Positions 17,117 to 25,428 of a stretch of DNA of 64,000 bases are shown piece by piece. The DNA is taken from contig CASFQA010000001.1 in assembly GCA_949296775.1 (NCBI GenBank), positions 62,001 through 126,000 on the forward strand. Reading direction: 5' to 3'. The translations under genes and the position numbers were made by a program. Source of the DNA: an uncultured bacterium (lineage in GTDB: Bacteria; Bacillota_I; Bacilli_A; RFN20; CAG-826). How positions within the stretch are numbered: the first letter of the stretch is position 1; every line of letters starts with the position of its first letter. The notes beneath the pieces were generated by a model that was given only the letters and a program-made list of their open reading frames with translations, ran no database searches and was not told where the DNA came from.

Positions 17117-17194
17117 CGGGATGTAGCGAAGCTTGGTTATCGCGTCTGCTTTGGGAGCAGAAGACCGGCGGTTCGAATCCGCCCATCCCGACCA
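17117..17194 (+). tRNA. tRNA-Pro (TGG)
   Basis: 78-nt cloverleaf. Acceptor CGGGATG/CATCCCG, anticodon stem TCTGC/GCAGA with loop TTTGGGA (anticodon TGG), T-arm GGTTCGAATCC, discriminator A and encoded CCA. The D-arm is slightly longer than usual. Confidence 0.93.
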
Positions 17195-17209
17195 AAAAAG
17201 AACAAGAGG

Positions 17210-17254
17210 TCTGCTATTTCTTAGAAAATATCGAGAAATAAGCAGGCTTTTTAT
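17210..17254 (+). terminator. Terminator of tRNA-Pro
   Basis: CTGCTATTTCT pairs with AGAAATAAGCAG with one bulge and is followed by a T run. Confidence 0.55.
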
Positions 17255-17278
17255 AATTTTATATTTGTCGATGTGAGG

Positions 17279-17828
17279 TGAGGCGTTACCCAAAGTAAGG
17301 ATAATTAATCCTGGCAATGTTTATAACTCAACGCTAGAGGCTGTTCTTGGTGGAGTACAAACATTTAGAAACCCAGCCTTAGTTAATGTTCTTTATAAAT
17401 TAGGGTTTATTGAAAACTATGGTACGGGTCTTCAAAGAATAAGAGAAGCTTATGAAAACGAAGAGTTAAAACCAGAATTTAAAGTTATCGATAGATATTT
17501 TTTCTTAACTTTGCCTAATTTAAACAAAGATAGTTATTCATTTGAGGCTAATGATGCTCAAAATGAGGCCCATAATTCCACCATTAGTTCCACTAATAAT
17601 TCCACCATTGACTCCACTGTTCGACTTTCAAAAACGCAAGTAGCAATTCTCACATTAATTAAAGAAAACAAATATATTACAACAACTGAAATATCAAATA
17701 AGCTGAATAAAGAACTATCTACTATTAAAAAATCAATTAAAGTTTTGAAAGATGCTGGCATACTCGCGAGAATTGGTACTAATAGATCTGGCCATTGGGA
17801 AATCGCAGAAGAAGAAAAAGGAGATTAA
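17279..17828 (+). pseudogene. C-terminal remnant of an AlbA_2/HATPase_c_4 ATP-binding protein
   Basis: An AT-rich frame encodes VRIINPGNVYN, FRNPALVNVLYKLG and FIENYGTGLQRIREAYE. These are the C-terminal HATPase_c_4-like motifs of Schlafen/AlbA_2 ATP-binding regulators. A repeat-rich linker (NSTISSTNNSTIDSTV) and a winged helix ending NRSGHWEI follow. The N-terminal AlbA_2 part is missing; an in-frame stop precedes the motif. It lies just downstream of tRNA-Pro and its base composition differs from its neighbours, so it is probably a transferred and truncated gene. Confidence 0.8.
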
Positions 17829-18319
17829 ATTAAAGCATTAAATGCCATCCGGCTCATAATTGTTAGGCGGCTTCAACATCGCAAATAGCAAAAGAACAAT
17901 TGCAAATAGGAAAAAAACCGATCAATGCGCATTTTCTAAGGGGCTTCGTGTAAGAGTATAAAGGTGTGCAAAGTATCGAATAACATTAACCATGGTATTG
18001 ATTGTTATTTATCCGTCTGACCAATAAGCGATTTTATCGCCTTAATCCGAGGATGGAAAGAATCCCCGTTTTCTCTTTAACCAATCGTCTTACTCCGCTA
18101 GATGAGGCAGCGGAAAATTCGCTTTTGTCCCTGTTATAGGCTGAGCGTTGAAAATTCATTCGATAGCTCATCGTTAGGCTCGCGATGCAAGGCCATTTTC
18201 CTTTTGGGCATCGCGTCCCGTCATTGGATAGCCAAACGACTTTGTGGGCTTCCCGTCCTCGCCTTTTCCAAATATCTTCCCCTTCGTATAATTCCACAAA
18301 GCAAGGGAGGATTATCGTG
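17829..18319. other. Intergenic region, mostly featureless
   Basis: No supported gene. A likely -10 TATAAT near 18283 precedes the reductase gene. The minus strand holds an open frame here, without recognisable motifs. Confidence 0.4.
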
Positions 18320-19426
18320 ATGAACAAACGGAAATTACCCCACGGGGAAGAATTGATCAATCCGCTTGGCATCGGGACGGCGTCGTTATACCAAGCCGAG
18401 GCGGCGGAAATCAAGGCGACTTTCGATTTGGCCATCGATCAGGGAATCAACTTCATTGACTTAGCCTCCGGGGGCTCAGCGGTGTTTAAGCCACTCGGCG
18501 AAGCGATGAAAGGGAGGCGGGATAAAGTCTATCTCCAGCTTCATTTAGGGGCGGTCTATGATGAGGGAGGCGAATACGGCTGGAGTCGGGATTTAGCGCG
18601 AATCAAGCAGACCTTCGCAAAGGAAATGAAGGACCTGCAAACCGATTACGTCGATTTCCTTTTCCTCCATTGCATCGACGAGATTGAGGATTACCTTGAT
18701 CTAAAGAAGGCCGGCATCCTCGATTTCGCTTTGGAGTTGCGCAAGCAAGGAAGAGCCCATCACCTAGGCTTTTCCTCTCATACCCCGAAGACGGCGGAGA
18801 CAATCCTCCAAGATGGCTATTACGACATCATGATGTTCTCCATCAATCCGGCTTACGATTATGAATTGGGGGAGGACGAATTTGGAATCGGGACGGCGAA
18901 GGAAAGGAAAGCCCTTTTCGCCTTAGCTGAAAAGCTCGGCGTCGGTATCTCGGTCATGAAGCCTTTTCATGGAGGCAAATTGCTCAGCGGGGACACCAGC
19001 CCTTTCCGAAAGGAGCTGACCGCCTATCAATGCTTGGCCTATGCCCTCGATCGGCCGGGGGTCATCGCCGTCGTCCCCGGAGTCCGGGACCAAGCCGATC
19101 TTCTTCAATTGCTGGGCTTCTTCAGCTGCGATAATGATGACAAAGATTACGCGCCGCGCATCGCCGATATCAAGAAAGTGGCCGACATCGCCTCCTGCGT
19201 CTACTGCGACCACTGCCTCCCTTGTCCCGCCGGGCTCGACATCGGCTTGATCAACAAGTATTACGATTTAGCGAAAATCGGGGATAAGCTCGCCGCCTCC
19301 CATTATGCGAAGCTTAACAAGCACGCGGATGATTGCCTCCAATGCGGTCATTGCGACGCCCGTTGTCCATTCAAAGTCAAGCAAAGCGAGCGGATGAAAG
19401 AAATCGCCGCTTATTTTCAAAAGTAG
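18320..19426 (+). CDS. Aldo/keto reductase with C-terminal 4Fe-4S region
   Basis: 368-residue COG1453-type protein. It has a TIM-barrel aldo/keto reductase domain (GIGTASLYQAE, NFIDLASGG, DYVDFLFLHCIDE, HHLGFSSHT, GISVMKPF) and a C-terminal ferredoxin-like segment. That segment has cysteines CVYCDHCLPCP and CLQCGHCDARCP, enough for two 4Fe-4S clusters. The AKR catalytic Tyr position reads ASGGSAVF, so the usual Tyr appears absent, as in some members of this Fe-S subgroup. Start ATG 18320 follows GGGAGG; a GTG lies one codon upstream. It is probably a cytoplasmic oxidoreductase; substrate unknown. Confidence 0.88.
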   Translation: MNKRKLPHGEELINPLGIGTASLYQAEAAEIKATFDLAIDQGINFIDLASGGSAVFKPLGEAMKGRRDKVYLQLHLGAVYDEGGEYGWSRDLARIKQTFAKEMKDLQTDYVDFLFLHCIDEIEDYLDLKKAGILDFALELRKQGRAHHLGFSSHTPKTAETILQDGYYDIMMFSINPAYDYELGEDEFGIGTAKERKALFALAEKLGVGISVMKPFHGGKLLSGDTSPFRKELTAYQCLAYALDRPGVIAVVPGVRDQADLLQLLGFFSCDNDDKDYAPRIADIKKVADIASCVYCDHCLPCPAGLDIGLINKYYDLAKIGDKLAASHYAKLNKHADDCLQCGHCDARCPFKVKQSERMKEIAAYFQK

Positions 19427-19623
19427 GCTATTTTTTCCTAAAAGGCCGCAATTGCTTATTATTCCTACGGATTTTGCCTTCTCTTTTATATAAAAGAGAG
19501 GGGTTTTGCTTATCCATTCTTTTCGGGGCGGTTTGTAGATCATCCGCCAATTTATTCGGAAATACTTTATTGACAAAAATCCGATGCCCTTTAGATTTTC
19601 GCCATTGAAAGGAGGGCAAAAGC

Positions 19624-21873
19624 ATGAAGAAAACGCCCATTCTCTTAGCCGCTGGGCTGTTGGCTTTAACCGGATGCAACCAGGTGACATCGAGTAGTAG
19701 CTTGACCGAAAACACCGAACCCCCGGTTTCGACCACCCCAACGACTGATTCGACCCCGACCGTCCAACCCACCGATTGGACGGCGGAGGAAAAAGAAACG
19801 ATCGTCGCCTTGCTCGGCGATCACGCCCCCGTTTGCCCGGGAATGATGTTCCCTGGCATCGAATACGATGTTTTGGCCGGCCTATCCACCGCCGGCGATC
19901 CGGTCCTCATCGTCCAGCTTTTCGATTTGAGGGTCGAGGACGTGGACGAAATAATCTCCGCCCATTCGGAAGGCGGGGTCTATGAGGACGTCACCGATGA
20001 TTACGCCGACTATATCGACGAGAGCATGCATATGCTCGAGGCCTATTACGATGATCAGACCATCATCCAGGCCCAGATAGGGACGTATAGCCCCTTGGTC
20101 GAAGGGATGCCCGTCACCAGCGGGTATTGCAATATCGAGATCGATTATTTCGGGTTATCGGTTTATTACGAGGAATGCCCAGTCGAGAACCTCAATTACA
20201 AAGTCGACGCTTTGTATGGTTTGCCCGAAGGAACGGCGGATATCCCCGCCATTACGGGCACCGGATACCTTTTGACGGGTCTTTATGACGCGGCCTACAA
20301 CGAATATCCGGGGCTGCTGATAGAAGGAACCGATTCCGAAACCGTCGCCTCGGAGCTCTTGGAGGGGTCTTGGGATGACGGTTATGCCGATTACTATGGC
20401 GCGGACTCGATCTATCTTATTGACGAAACAGGGACGGTCGCGGTGCTTCTTTTCGATGGCGATGACGGCTATACCTACGTTCAAGTCGTCCTCAACGCTT
20501 TGCTTACCGGCTTTCCGCTAGAGGAGATAAAGGATTACTTCGCCGCCGGGGAGTGGCTTGATCCAGTGGTCATCACCGACGAGATCCCGATCCCATCGTT
20601 TGAATGCGACGCCTTTGAGACGATGGATTATTACGGCAGCCTTTACGTCCTTTGCTATCCAAGCGACGGGGCGGACCATGGCCAGGATTATATCGATCAG
20701 CTTCTCGAAGCGGGCTATTTCCCGGTGGCTTATATCGCAGGGGAATACTATTACTCCTCGCCCAATCGCCAAATCATGATCTGCGTCGCCTACGATGAGG
20801 AACTCCAATCGGTTGACCTCTTCTTCCAAATCGTGAGCGACAATTACGTCACCGAATGGCCGGCGGAGCTGATTAACGGGGCCATAACGAAAATCGGCGG
20901 GGCGGAGGTGACGGCCAATCTCCCGACGCCAAGCTTCGACTGGGATTTCGGGGTCGTTTACGACAGCACTGATCTCGCATTGCCCGAATACGGCATCTAC
21001 CCTGAATTCAACATCGATATCCAGGATGTCGACGAAGAGGGCGGATACGTCGAGCATGCCGATGATTACGCCGCTCAGCTTAACGCCGCCGACTCGGGCT
21101 GGGTTTACGATGACGTCGCCGAGGTTTGGCACGATGCGACCGGGAAAGTCGAGATCGAGATATACGATGACGAGCAAAACGGCTTCTCGATCTATATCCG
21201 GGCCTATGAACCGTTGGCCTCCGCCTTCGAGACCGAGCTCGTCGAGGAAGGATTGGCTAGCTTAGGGATCGCGGGGACCATCCCCGCCTATACCGGGGCC
21301 AGAGGTTACCAAACTACGGTTGGGATGTCTTCGCTGACCATCGATTTGCTGAAAACCGATCAAGCGGCGGTCGATGGCTATACCGCCGGATTGATCGAGG
21401 CCGGCTGGTCGGCTTTGCTCGCCGGCGACCTCACCCTCTACCTCAATCCGGAAAAGACGATGGTCCTGCAGATCGGGATATTCGACGATCAGGCCCAAAT
21501 ATTGGTTCAGAGCGTCGATATCTGGGAAGCCAAGGTCGAGGATGTCTCCACTTGGTTCATGATGATGGAACTAATCATGGGCATTGAGCTCCCCTTCCCG
21601 GAGGCTTGGGGTTGCCCGGAAGGAACCATCGGCGTTGACAATCCCCCGATATCCGAAGATCCGGAAGCCCCGAAATACTATTTCTACTACTATATATTCG
21701 ACACCTCCTTCGTCGAGTCGTTCGAGGCCGAGCTCTTGGAACTAGGTTACGTCAAAGAGGCGACTCCTGACGATGGATTCACCGCCTCTTACGTCTATAC
21801 CTTCAGCGAAAGCCTCTACTTCACCGTCGAAATTTACGTCGGGGAAGGGTATGCGATCGTCGCGCTGGTCTAG
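19624..21873 (+). CDS. Large acidic repeat lipoprotein
   Basis: 749-residue lipoprotein with signal peptide, lipobox LTGC (Cys18) and a Ser/Thr/Pro-rich linker to about residue 50. The rest appears to be about five or six degenerate modules of 110-130 residues. Each has a phrase like DYIDQLLEAGYFPV, DYAAQLNAADSGWVYD or GYTAGLIEAGW, followed by Tyr/Asp-rich strands. It is very acidic and surface-exposed by prediction. No enzyme motif was recognised; ligand binding or an adhesin-like role is a guess. The start follows AAAGGAGGG. It is monocistronic with a good terminator. Confidence 0.85.
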   Translation: MKKTPILLAAGLLALTGCNQVTSSSSLTENTEPPVSTTPTTDSTPTVQPTDWTAEEKETIVALLGDHAPVCPGMMFPGIEYDVLAGLSTAGDPVLIVQLFDLRVEDVDEIISAHSEGGVYEDVTDDYADYIDESMHMLEAYYDDQTIIQAQIGTYSPLVEGMPVTSGYCNIEIDYFGLSVYYEECPVENLNYKVDALYGLPEGTADIPAITGTGYLLTGLYDAAYNEYPGLLIEGTDSETVASELLEGSWDDGYADYYGADSIYLIDETGTVAVLLFDGDDGYTYVQVVLNALLTGFPLEEIKDYFAAGEWLDPVVITDEIPIPSFECDAFETMDYYGSLYVLCYPSDGADHGQDYIDQLLEAGYFPVAYIAGEYYYSSPNRQIMICVAYDEELQSVDLFFQIVSDNYVTEWPAELINGAITKIGGAEVTANLPTPSFDWDFGVVYDSTDLALPEYGIYPEFNIDIQDVDEEGGYVEHADDYAAQLNAADSGWVYDDVAEVWHDATGKVEIEIYDDEQNGFSIYIRAYEPLASAFETELVEEGLASLGIAGTIPAYTGARGYQTTVGMSSLTIDLLKTDQAAVDGYTAGLIEAGWSALLAGDLTLYLNPEKTMVLQIGIFDDQAQILVQSVDIWEAKVEDVSTWFMMMELIMGIELPFPEAWGCPEGTIGVDNPPISEDPEAPKYYFYYYIFDTSFVESFEAELLELGYVKEATPDDGFTASYVYTFSESLYFTVEIYVGEGYAIVALV

Positions 21874-21887
21874 AGTACAATCCAAGG

Positions 21888-21920
21888 AAAGGAAGGTCAA
21901 CCGGCCTTCCTTTTCTTTTT
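21888..21920 (+). terminator. Terminator of the repeat lipoprotein
   Basis: AAAGGAAGG and CCTTCCTTT arms around TCAACCGG, with a T-rich tail. Confidence 0.75.
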
Positions 21921-22100
21921 CGTCATCGCTTAAGGAAGCGAAAGACGAAAAGGGATAGAAACCCCTTGAATCCGCGATATTTCGGCCTAATGCCGATAAA
22001 GGGAAAATATAGGAAAAGTCAATGGTGATTGACGGCGTTTAATCCTCTTGCAAAGCGTATCCGTAAGCCCCATAATGCCGCTAGCCAGGAGAAATAGACA

Positions 22101-24671
22101 ATGCCAAATTTGGACAACTATGTCATCATCGGCGATAAACGGGTCGCCGCTTTCGGGCCGCGGATCATCCGCATCGAAAGGAAATCGGCTAAGGGCTTTT
22201 GCGACGACAAGACCCTTTTCGCCATCAACCGCGTCAACCTCGACACCACCCCGATTGAGGTGAGGAAAGGGAAGAAAAACGCCCTGATCGTCAATGAGGA
22301 CCACGAGATCGAATTGACCCCCGAGATCGTCGGGAGCCGGATTTACCGGGTCGAAGGGGGCGAACGGGTCTTGCTCAAGGTCATTGAGAAAGCCGACTTC
22401 CTCCACACTGGGGAATTGCCCCTTCCGGAGGCAACCCCCGAGATCTACATTGTCTCGGAATCGCCGAGGTTAAGGCTAAGCAAGCAAGGGTATTTGCCGA
22501 CCAAAGACCCGATGTCGGGCTATGTCTTCGAGCAAGAGGTCGAGGACCTTTACCTTGTCTTCGCCGACAAGAACCCCTTCATCCTCCGGAAAACCCTCCT
22601 TGCCCTCGTCGGGCCGACCCCGATGCCCCCTTTAAGCGCCTTCGGCACCTGGGATTCCAAGTACTTCGTCTACACCGACGCCACCGTCGACGAGGAGGTG
22701 GCCAACTATAAGAAATACGACCTCCCGCTCGATAACTTCGTCATCGACACCGACTGGCGGGCGGCCGGGGCCACCCGGGGGGCGGGGTATAAGGTCAACA
22801 CCGATTGCTTCCCCGATATCTCGGCCACCTTCGCCAGGCTCCACGCCGATATGATCAACGTCATGTTCAACGACCACCCCGACCCGGTGGAAGGGGCGAG
22901 CAACCTCTTCGACCCGAAGGAAGTCGAGTTCCGTTCCTATAACCTCGACCATCTGATGGACTTAGGGCTCGATTATTGGTGGTATGACCGGAACTGGATC
23001 ACCCACCTCGTCTCCCCCGATGAAGGGAAGCCGCAGATAATCAAGGCCGAGACCCTCGGTATGTATTTGTTCAACGACGTCACCGAGAAGCATTACGCCA
23101 AGGTCAAGAAAGGGAAATATCCCCGCCGGAGCCTTGGGATGTATAACCTCGACGAGGTCAAAAACGGCAAATACAAAGCCATCACCAACATCGCGAGCCA
23201 CCGTTATGGGATGCAATGGACCGGCGACACGGTGATGAAAAACGAATACATCGGCCTCGAGTGCATCAATTTGATCAAAGCCGGCGTCTCGCTCAACCCG
23301 TATTGCCATGGCGACATGACCGGCCACGTCAACGACGGCGACCTCGACCTTTACCTCCGTTATAACGCCCTCGGCATCTTCTCCCCGATTTACCGCCGGC
23401 ATAGCACCTGCGACGTCAAGCGGTTCCGTCAGCCTTGGCACTGGGGCGAGCATGCGATAGAAGTGTGCCGTTATTACGATTACCTCCGTTATCGGATGCT
23501 GCCGTATTGGTATTCCCTCTCCCGGGTCAACTTCGAAACCGGCATCCCCCTTACCAGGGCCCTCGGCTTCACCCCAAACGAGAAGACCCGTTACGACGAA
23601 TACAAGATCGGCGACGCCTTGCTTTATTCCCCTTCCTTCATCCCCGACAAGAAGCTGCCGGTCCGCAAGGAGATGTTCATTTCCCCCATCAAGGCGGTTT
23701 ATTGGAACAACAAAGAGCTTTCCGGGAAGCCGGTTTACGAAGAGACGATCGACGGGATTGTCGATTTCGATTGGGAAGACCATTCGCCGAAGGACGGGGT
23801 GGTCAACCGCGAGGATTTCTCCGCCCGTTTCGAATTCGACTTCTATAACCCCTACGATGAGGAAGTGACCCTCTATATCGGATCCGACGATGGGGCGAGG
23901 ATCTACGAAGACGGGAAGCTGATCTTCGAGAACTGGTCGATCCACGCCTATGATTTTGATGAGGGGCCAACTCTTCCCGCCAAGTCGAAGCATCATTACG
24001 TCATCGAATACTTCCAGGGGAAGATGGGGGCGCAGCTCCATCTGGAGATCTTGCCCAAATCGCTCATCCCGACCCCGGACAAAGACGTCTATATCCCCAG
24101 CGATTCCGCCTATTTGGATTTGATCGACGGCCACCTTCTAGAGCCCGGGACGGTGTATAACCATCTCTACGCCATGGAGCAGGCTTCCCTCTTCGCCAAG
24201 ATGGGCTCGATCATCCCCCTTGCCAAAGAAGCGCTCAACACCCATGATTCCGATTGGTCGAAGCTGACCTTGGCCCTCTTCCTCGATAAGGACCATCCGG
24301 CCAACTTCACCCTCTATGAGGATGACCGGGAGAGCGAAGGGTATCTCCATGGGGAGTACGCCAAGACCCGCATGAGCGCCAATTACGTCGAATCGAAGGG
24401 CTGCTTCGAGCTCACCATCGACGAGGCGATCGGGGATTACGAAGGGAAGATCGCCGAGCGCGACTATAACTTCGACGTCTATCTGCCGGAAGGGGCGAAG
24501 CTCAAAGCCGTCCGGGTCGACGGGGTCCTGCTCCCTCATACCGACGTCGCCAAGAGCGAGAAAGGCGATATCCTCCCCTTCGAAGGGCCCGCCCTCTCGA
24601 TCGATAAGGCGACCTGCCACGCCAAGCTCGACACCGCCTCCGCCCACTTAATCGAGTTCTTCCTCGAATAA
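22101..24671 (+). CDS. Glycoside hydrolase family 31 with PA14 domain
   Basis: 856-residue cytoplasmic GH31 enzyme (no signal peptide), expected to hydrolyse alpha-linked glucosides or xylosides. The barrel contains FGTWDSKYF and DLPLDNFVIDTDWR. The nucleophile region is DYWWYDRNW (Asp296) and the acid/base region QWTGD (Asp376). NPYCHGDMTG and SPIYRRHS mark the later barrel. A PA14-like beta domain is inserted near residues 565-680 (DFYNPYDEEVTLYIGSDDG, then HHYVIEYFQG) before the C-terminal beta domains. Start ATG follows CCAGGAGAAAT. It is monocistronic. Exact substrate cannot be read from the sequence. Confidence 0.9.
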   Translation: MPNLDNYVIIGDKRVAAFGPRIIRIERKSAKGFCDDKTLFAINRVNLDTTPIEVRKGKKNALIVNEDHEIELTPEIVGSRIYRVEGGERVLLKVIEKADFLHTGELPLPEATPEIYIVSESPRLRLSKQGYLPTKDPMSGYVFEQEVEDLYLVFADKNPFILRKTLLALVGPTPMPPLSAFGTWDSKYFVYTDATVDEEVANYKKYDLPLDNFVIDTDWRAAGATRGAGYKVNTDCFPDISATFARLHADMINVMFNDHPDPVEGASNLFDPKEVEFRSYNLDHLMDLGLDYWWYDRNWITHLVSPDEGKPQIIKAETLGMYLFNDVTEKHYAKVKKGKYPRRSLGMYNLDEVKNGKYKAITNIASHRYGMQWTGDTVMKNEYIGLECINLIKAGVSLNPYCHGDMTGHVNDGDLDLYLRYNALGIFSPIYRRHSTCDVKRFRQPWHWGEHAIEVCRYYDYLRYRMLPYWYSLSRVNFETGIPLTRALGFTPNEKTRYDEYKIGDALLYSPSFIPDKKLPVRKEMFISPIKAVYWNNKELSGKPVYEETIDGIVDFDWEDHSPKDGVVNREDFSARFEFDFYNPYDEEVTLYIGSDDGARIYEDGKLIFENWSIHAYDFDEGPTLPAKSKHHYVIEYFQGKMGAQLHLEILPKSLIPTPDKDVYIPSDSAYLDLIDGHLLEPGTVYNHLYAMEQASLFAKMGSIIPLAKEALNTHDSDWSKLTLALFLDKDHPANFTLYEDDRESEGYLHGEYAKTRMSANYVESKGCFELTIDEAIGDYEGKIAERDYNFDVYLPEGAKLKAVRVDGVLLPHTDVAKSEKGDILPFEGPALSIDKATCHAKLDTASAHLIEFFLE

Positions 24672-24691
24672 GAGCCCCTAGCGACCTGTCC

Positions 24692-24716
24692 GCCCCCTCA
24701 TCCGAGGGGGCTTTTG
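24692..24716 (+). terminator. Terminator of the GH31 gene
   Basis: GCCCCCTC/GAGGGGGC around ATCC, followed by TTTTG. Confidence 0.85.
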
Positions 24717-24970
24717 CGTTCATTTACCCTTTTATCAAAAACCCGACGGAGGCTGATTTTGCCTAAAAACGGAAACCAAGACTTTAAGCCAAACACTACG
24801 GATCGTGGGCTTAGCAAAAGGCGGTTGGGCCTTTAATTGTAAATAATACTTAACTTATTGTCCCGATTATGGCTATACTATTGCCAGCCGAGGTTTAATT
24901 AAGATTAACTTCTTCTTGATTCACCCTTGGCGAAGCGAATAATTGACCCGTAAAAAAGGAGGAAATCCCG
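24717..24970. promoter_or_regulatory. AT-rich upstream region of the feo operon
   Basis: 254 bp without a gene. It includes AATAA-N8-TTATT and TTTAATTAAGATTAA stretches that could hold the promoter and a metal-repressor site. No confident Fur or DtxR box was identified. Confidence 0.3.
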
Positions 24971-25201
24971 ATGCCTCTTCCCTTCGCGAAGACATATACG
25001 CCCCTGAAGGTCATAGCCGTCCGGGGCGCGGAGAAGCAAGTCCGCCACTTCCAGGATATCGGCTTAGCCCAAGGCGCGTTTATCCAGCTGCTTTCGGTGA
25101 GCCATGGCGCCTGCGTGCTGCTTCTTAAGGAAGGAAGGCTGGCTTTAGATGCCTTCACCTCGAGCCTAATCGAAGTCGAGGAGGCGGGAGAACGGTTATG
25201 A
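24971..25201 (+). CDS. feoA: FeoA-domain protein 1
   Basis: 76-residue SH3-like FeoA domain (YTPLKVIAVRG, then HFQDIGLAQGAFIQLLS). FeoA proteins are small cytoplasmic partners of the FeoB iron transporter. Start ATG follows AAAGGAGG. Its stop overlaps the ATG of the second feoA by 4 bp, so the genes are translationally coupled. This copy is the more divergent of the two. Confidence 0.88.
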   Translation: MPLPFAKTYTPLKVIAVRGAEKQVRHFQDIGLAQGAFIQLLSVSHGACVLLLKEGRLALDAFTSSLIEVEEAGERL

Positions 25202-25428
25202 CTTTATTCGAATTAGCCGTCGGGGAAAGCGCGAGGATCAAGGAGGTCAGCGGCGAGAAGAAGCTCGTCCGCCGCCTCTTCGATATGGGCTTGACCCCCG
25301 GGGTCGAGGTGTACCTGCGCAAGAAAGCGCCCTTAGGCGACCCCATTGAGCTCACCCTTCGGGGGTATGAGCTGAGCATCCGTAAGGCGGAAGCCAAAAG
25401 CATCGTCATCGAGGAGGAGAGGCAATGA
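25198..25428 (+). CDS. feoA: FeoA-domain protein 2
   Basis: 76-residue FeoA domain with the classic phrase RRLFDMGLTPGVEVYLRK and PLGDPIELTLRGYELSIRK. It overlaps the previous feoA and feoB by 4 bp each (ATGA). Two consecutive feoA genes before feoB are common in Firmicutes. It probably modulates FeoB activity at the membrane. Confidence 0.95.
   Translation: MTLFELAVGESARIKEVSGEKKLVRRLFDMGLTPGVEVYLRKKAPLGDPIELTLRGYELSIRKAEAKSIVIEEERQ

Noticed and set aside
16976-17224. 82-codon plus-strand frame running into tRNA-Pro
   Set aside because: It covers the tRNA-Pro promoter and the tRNA itself. No motif or ribosome site.
22962-24134. 390-codon minus-strand frame opposite the GH31 gene
   Set aside because: It is antisense to a well-supported gene and has no domain motif; long antisense frames are common at this codon bias.
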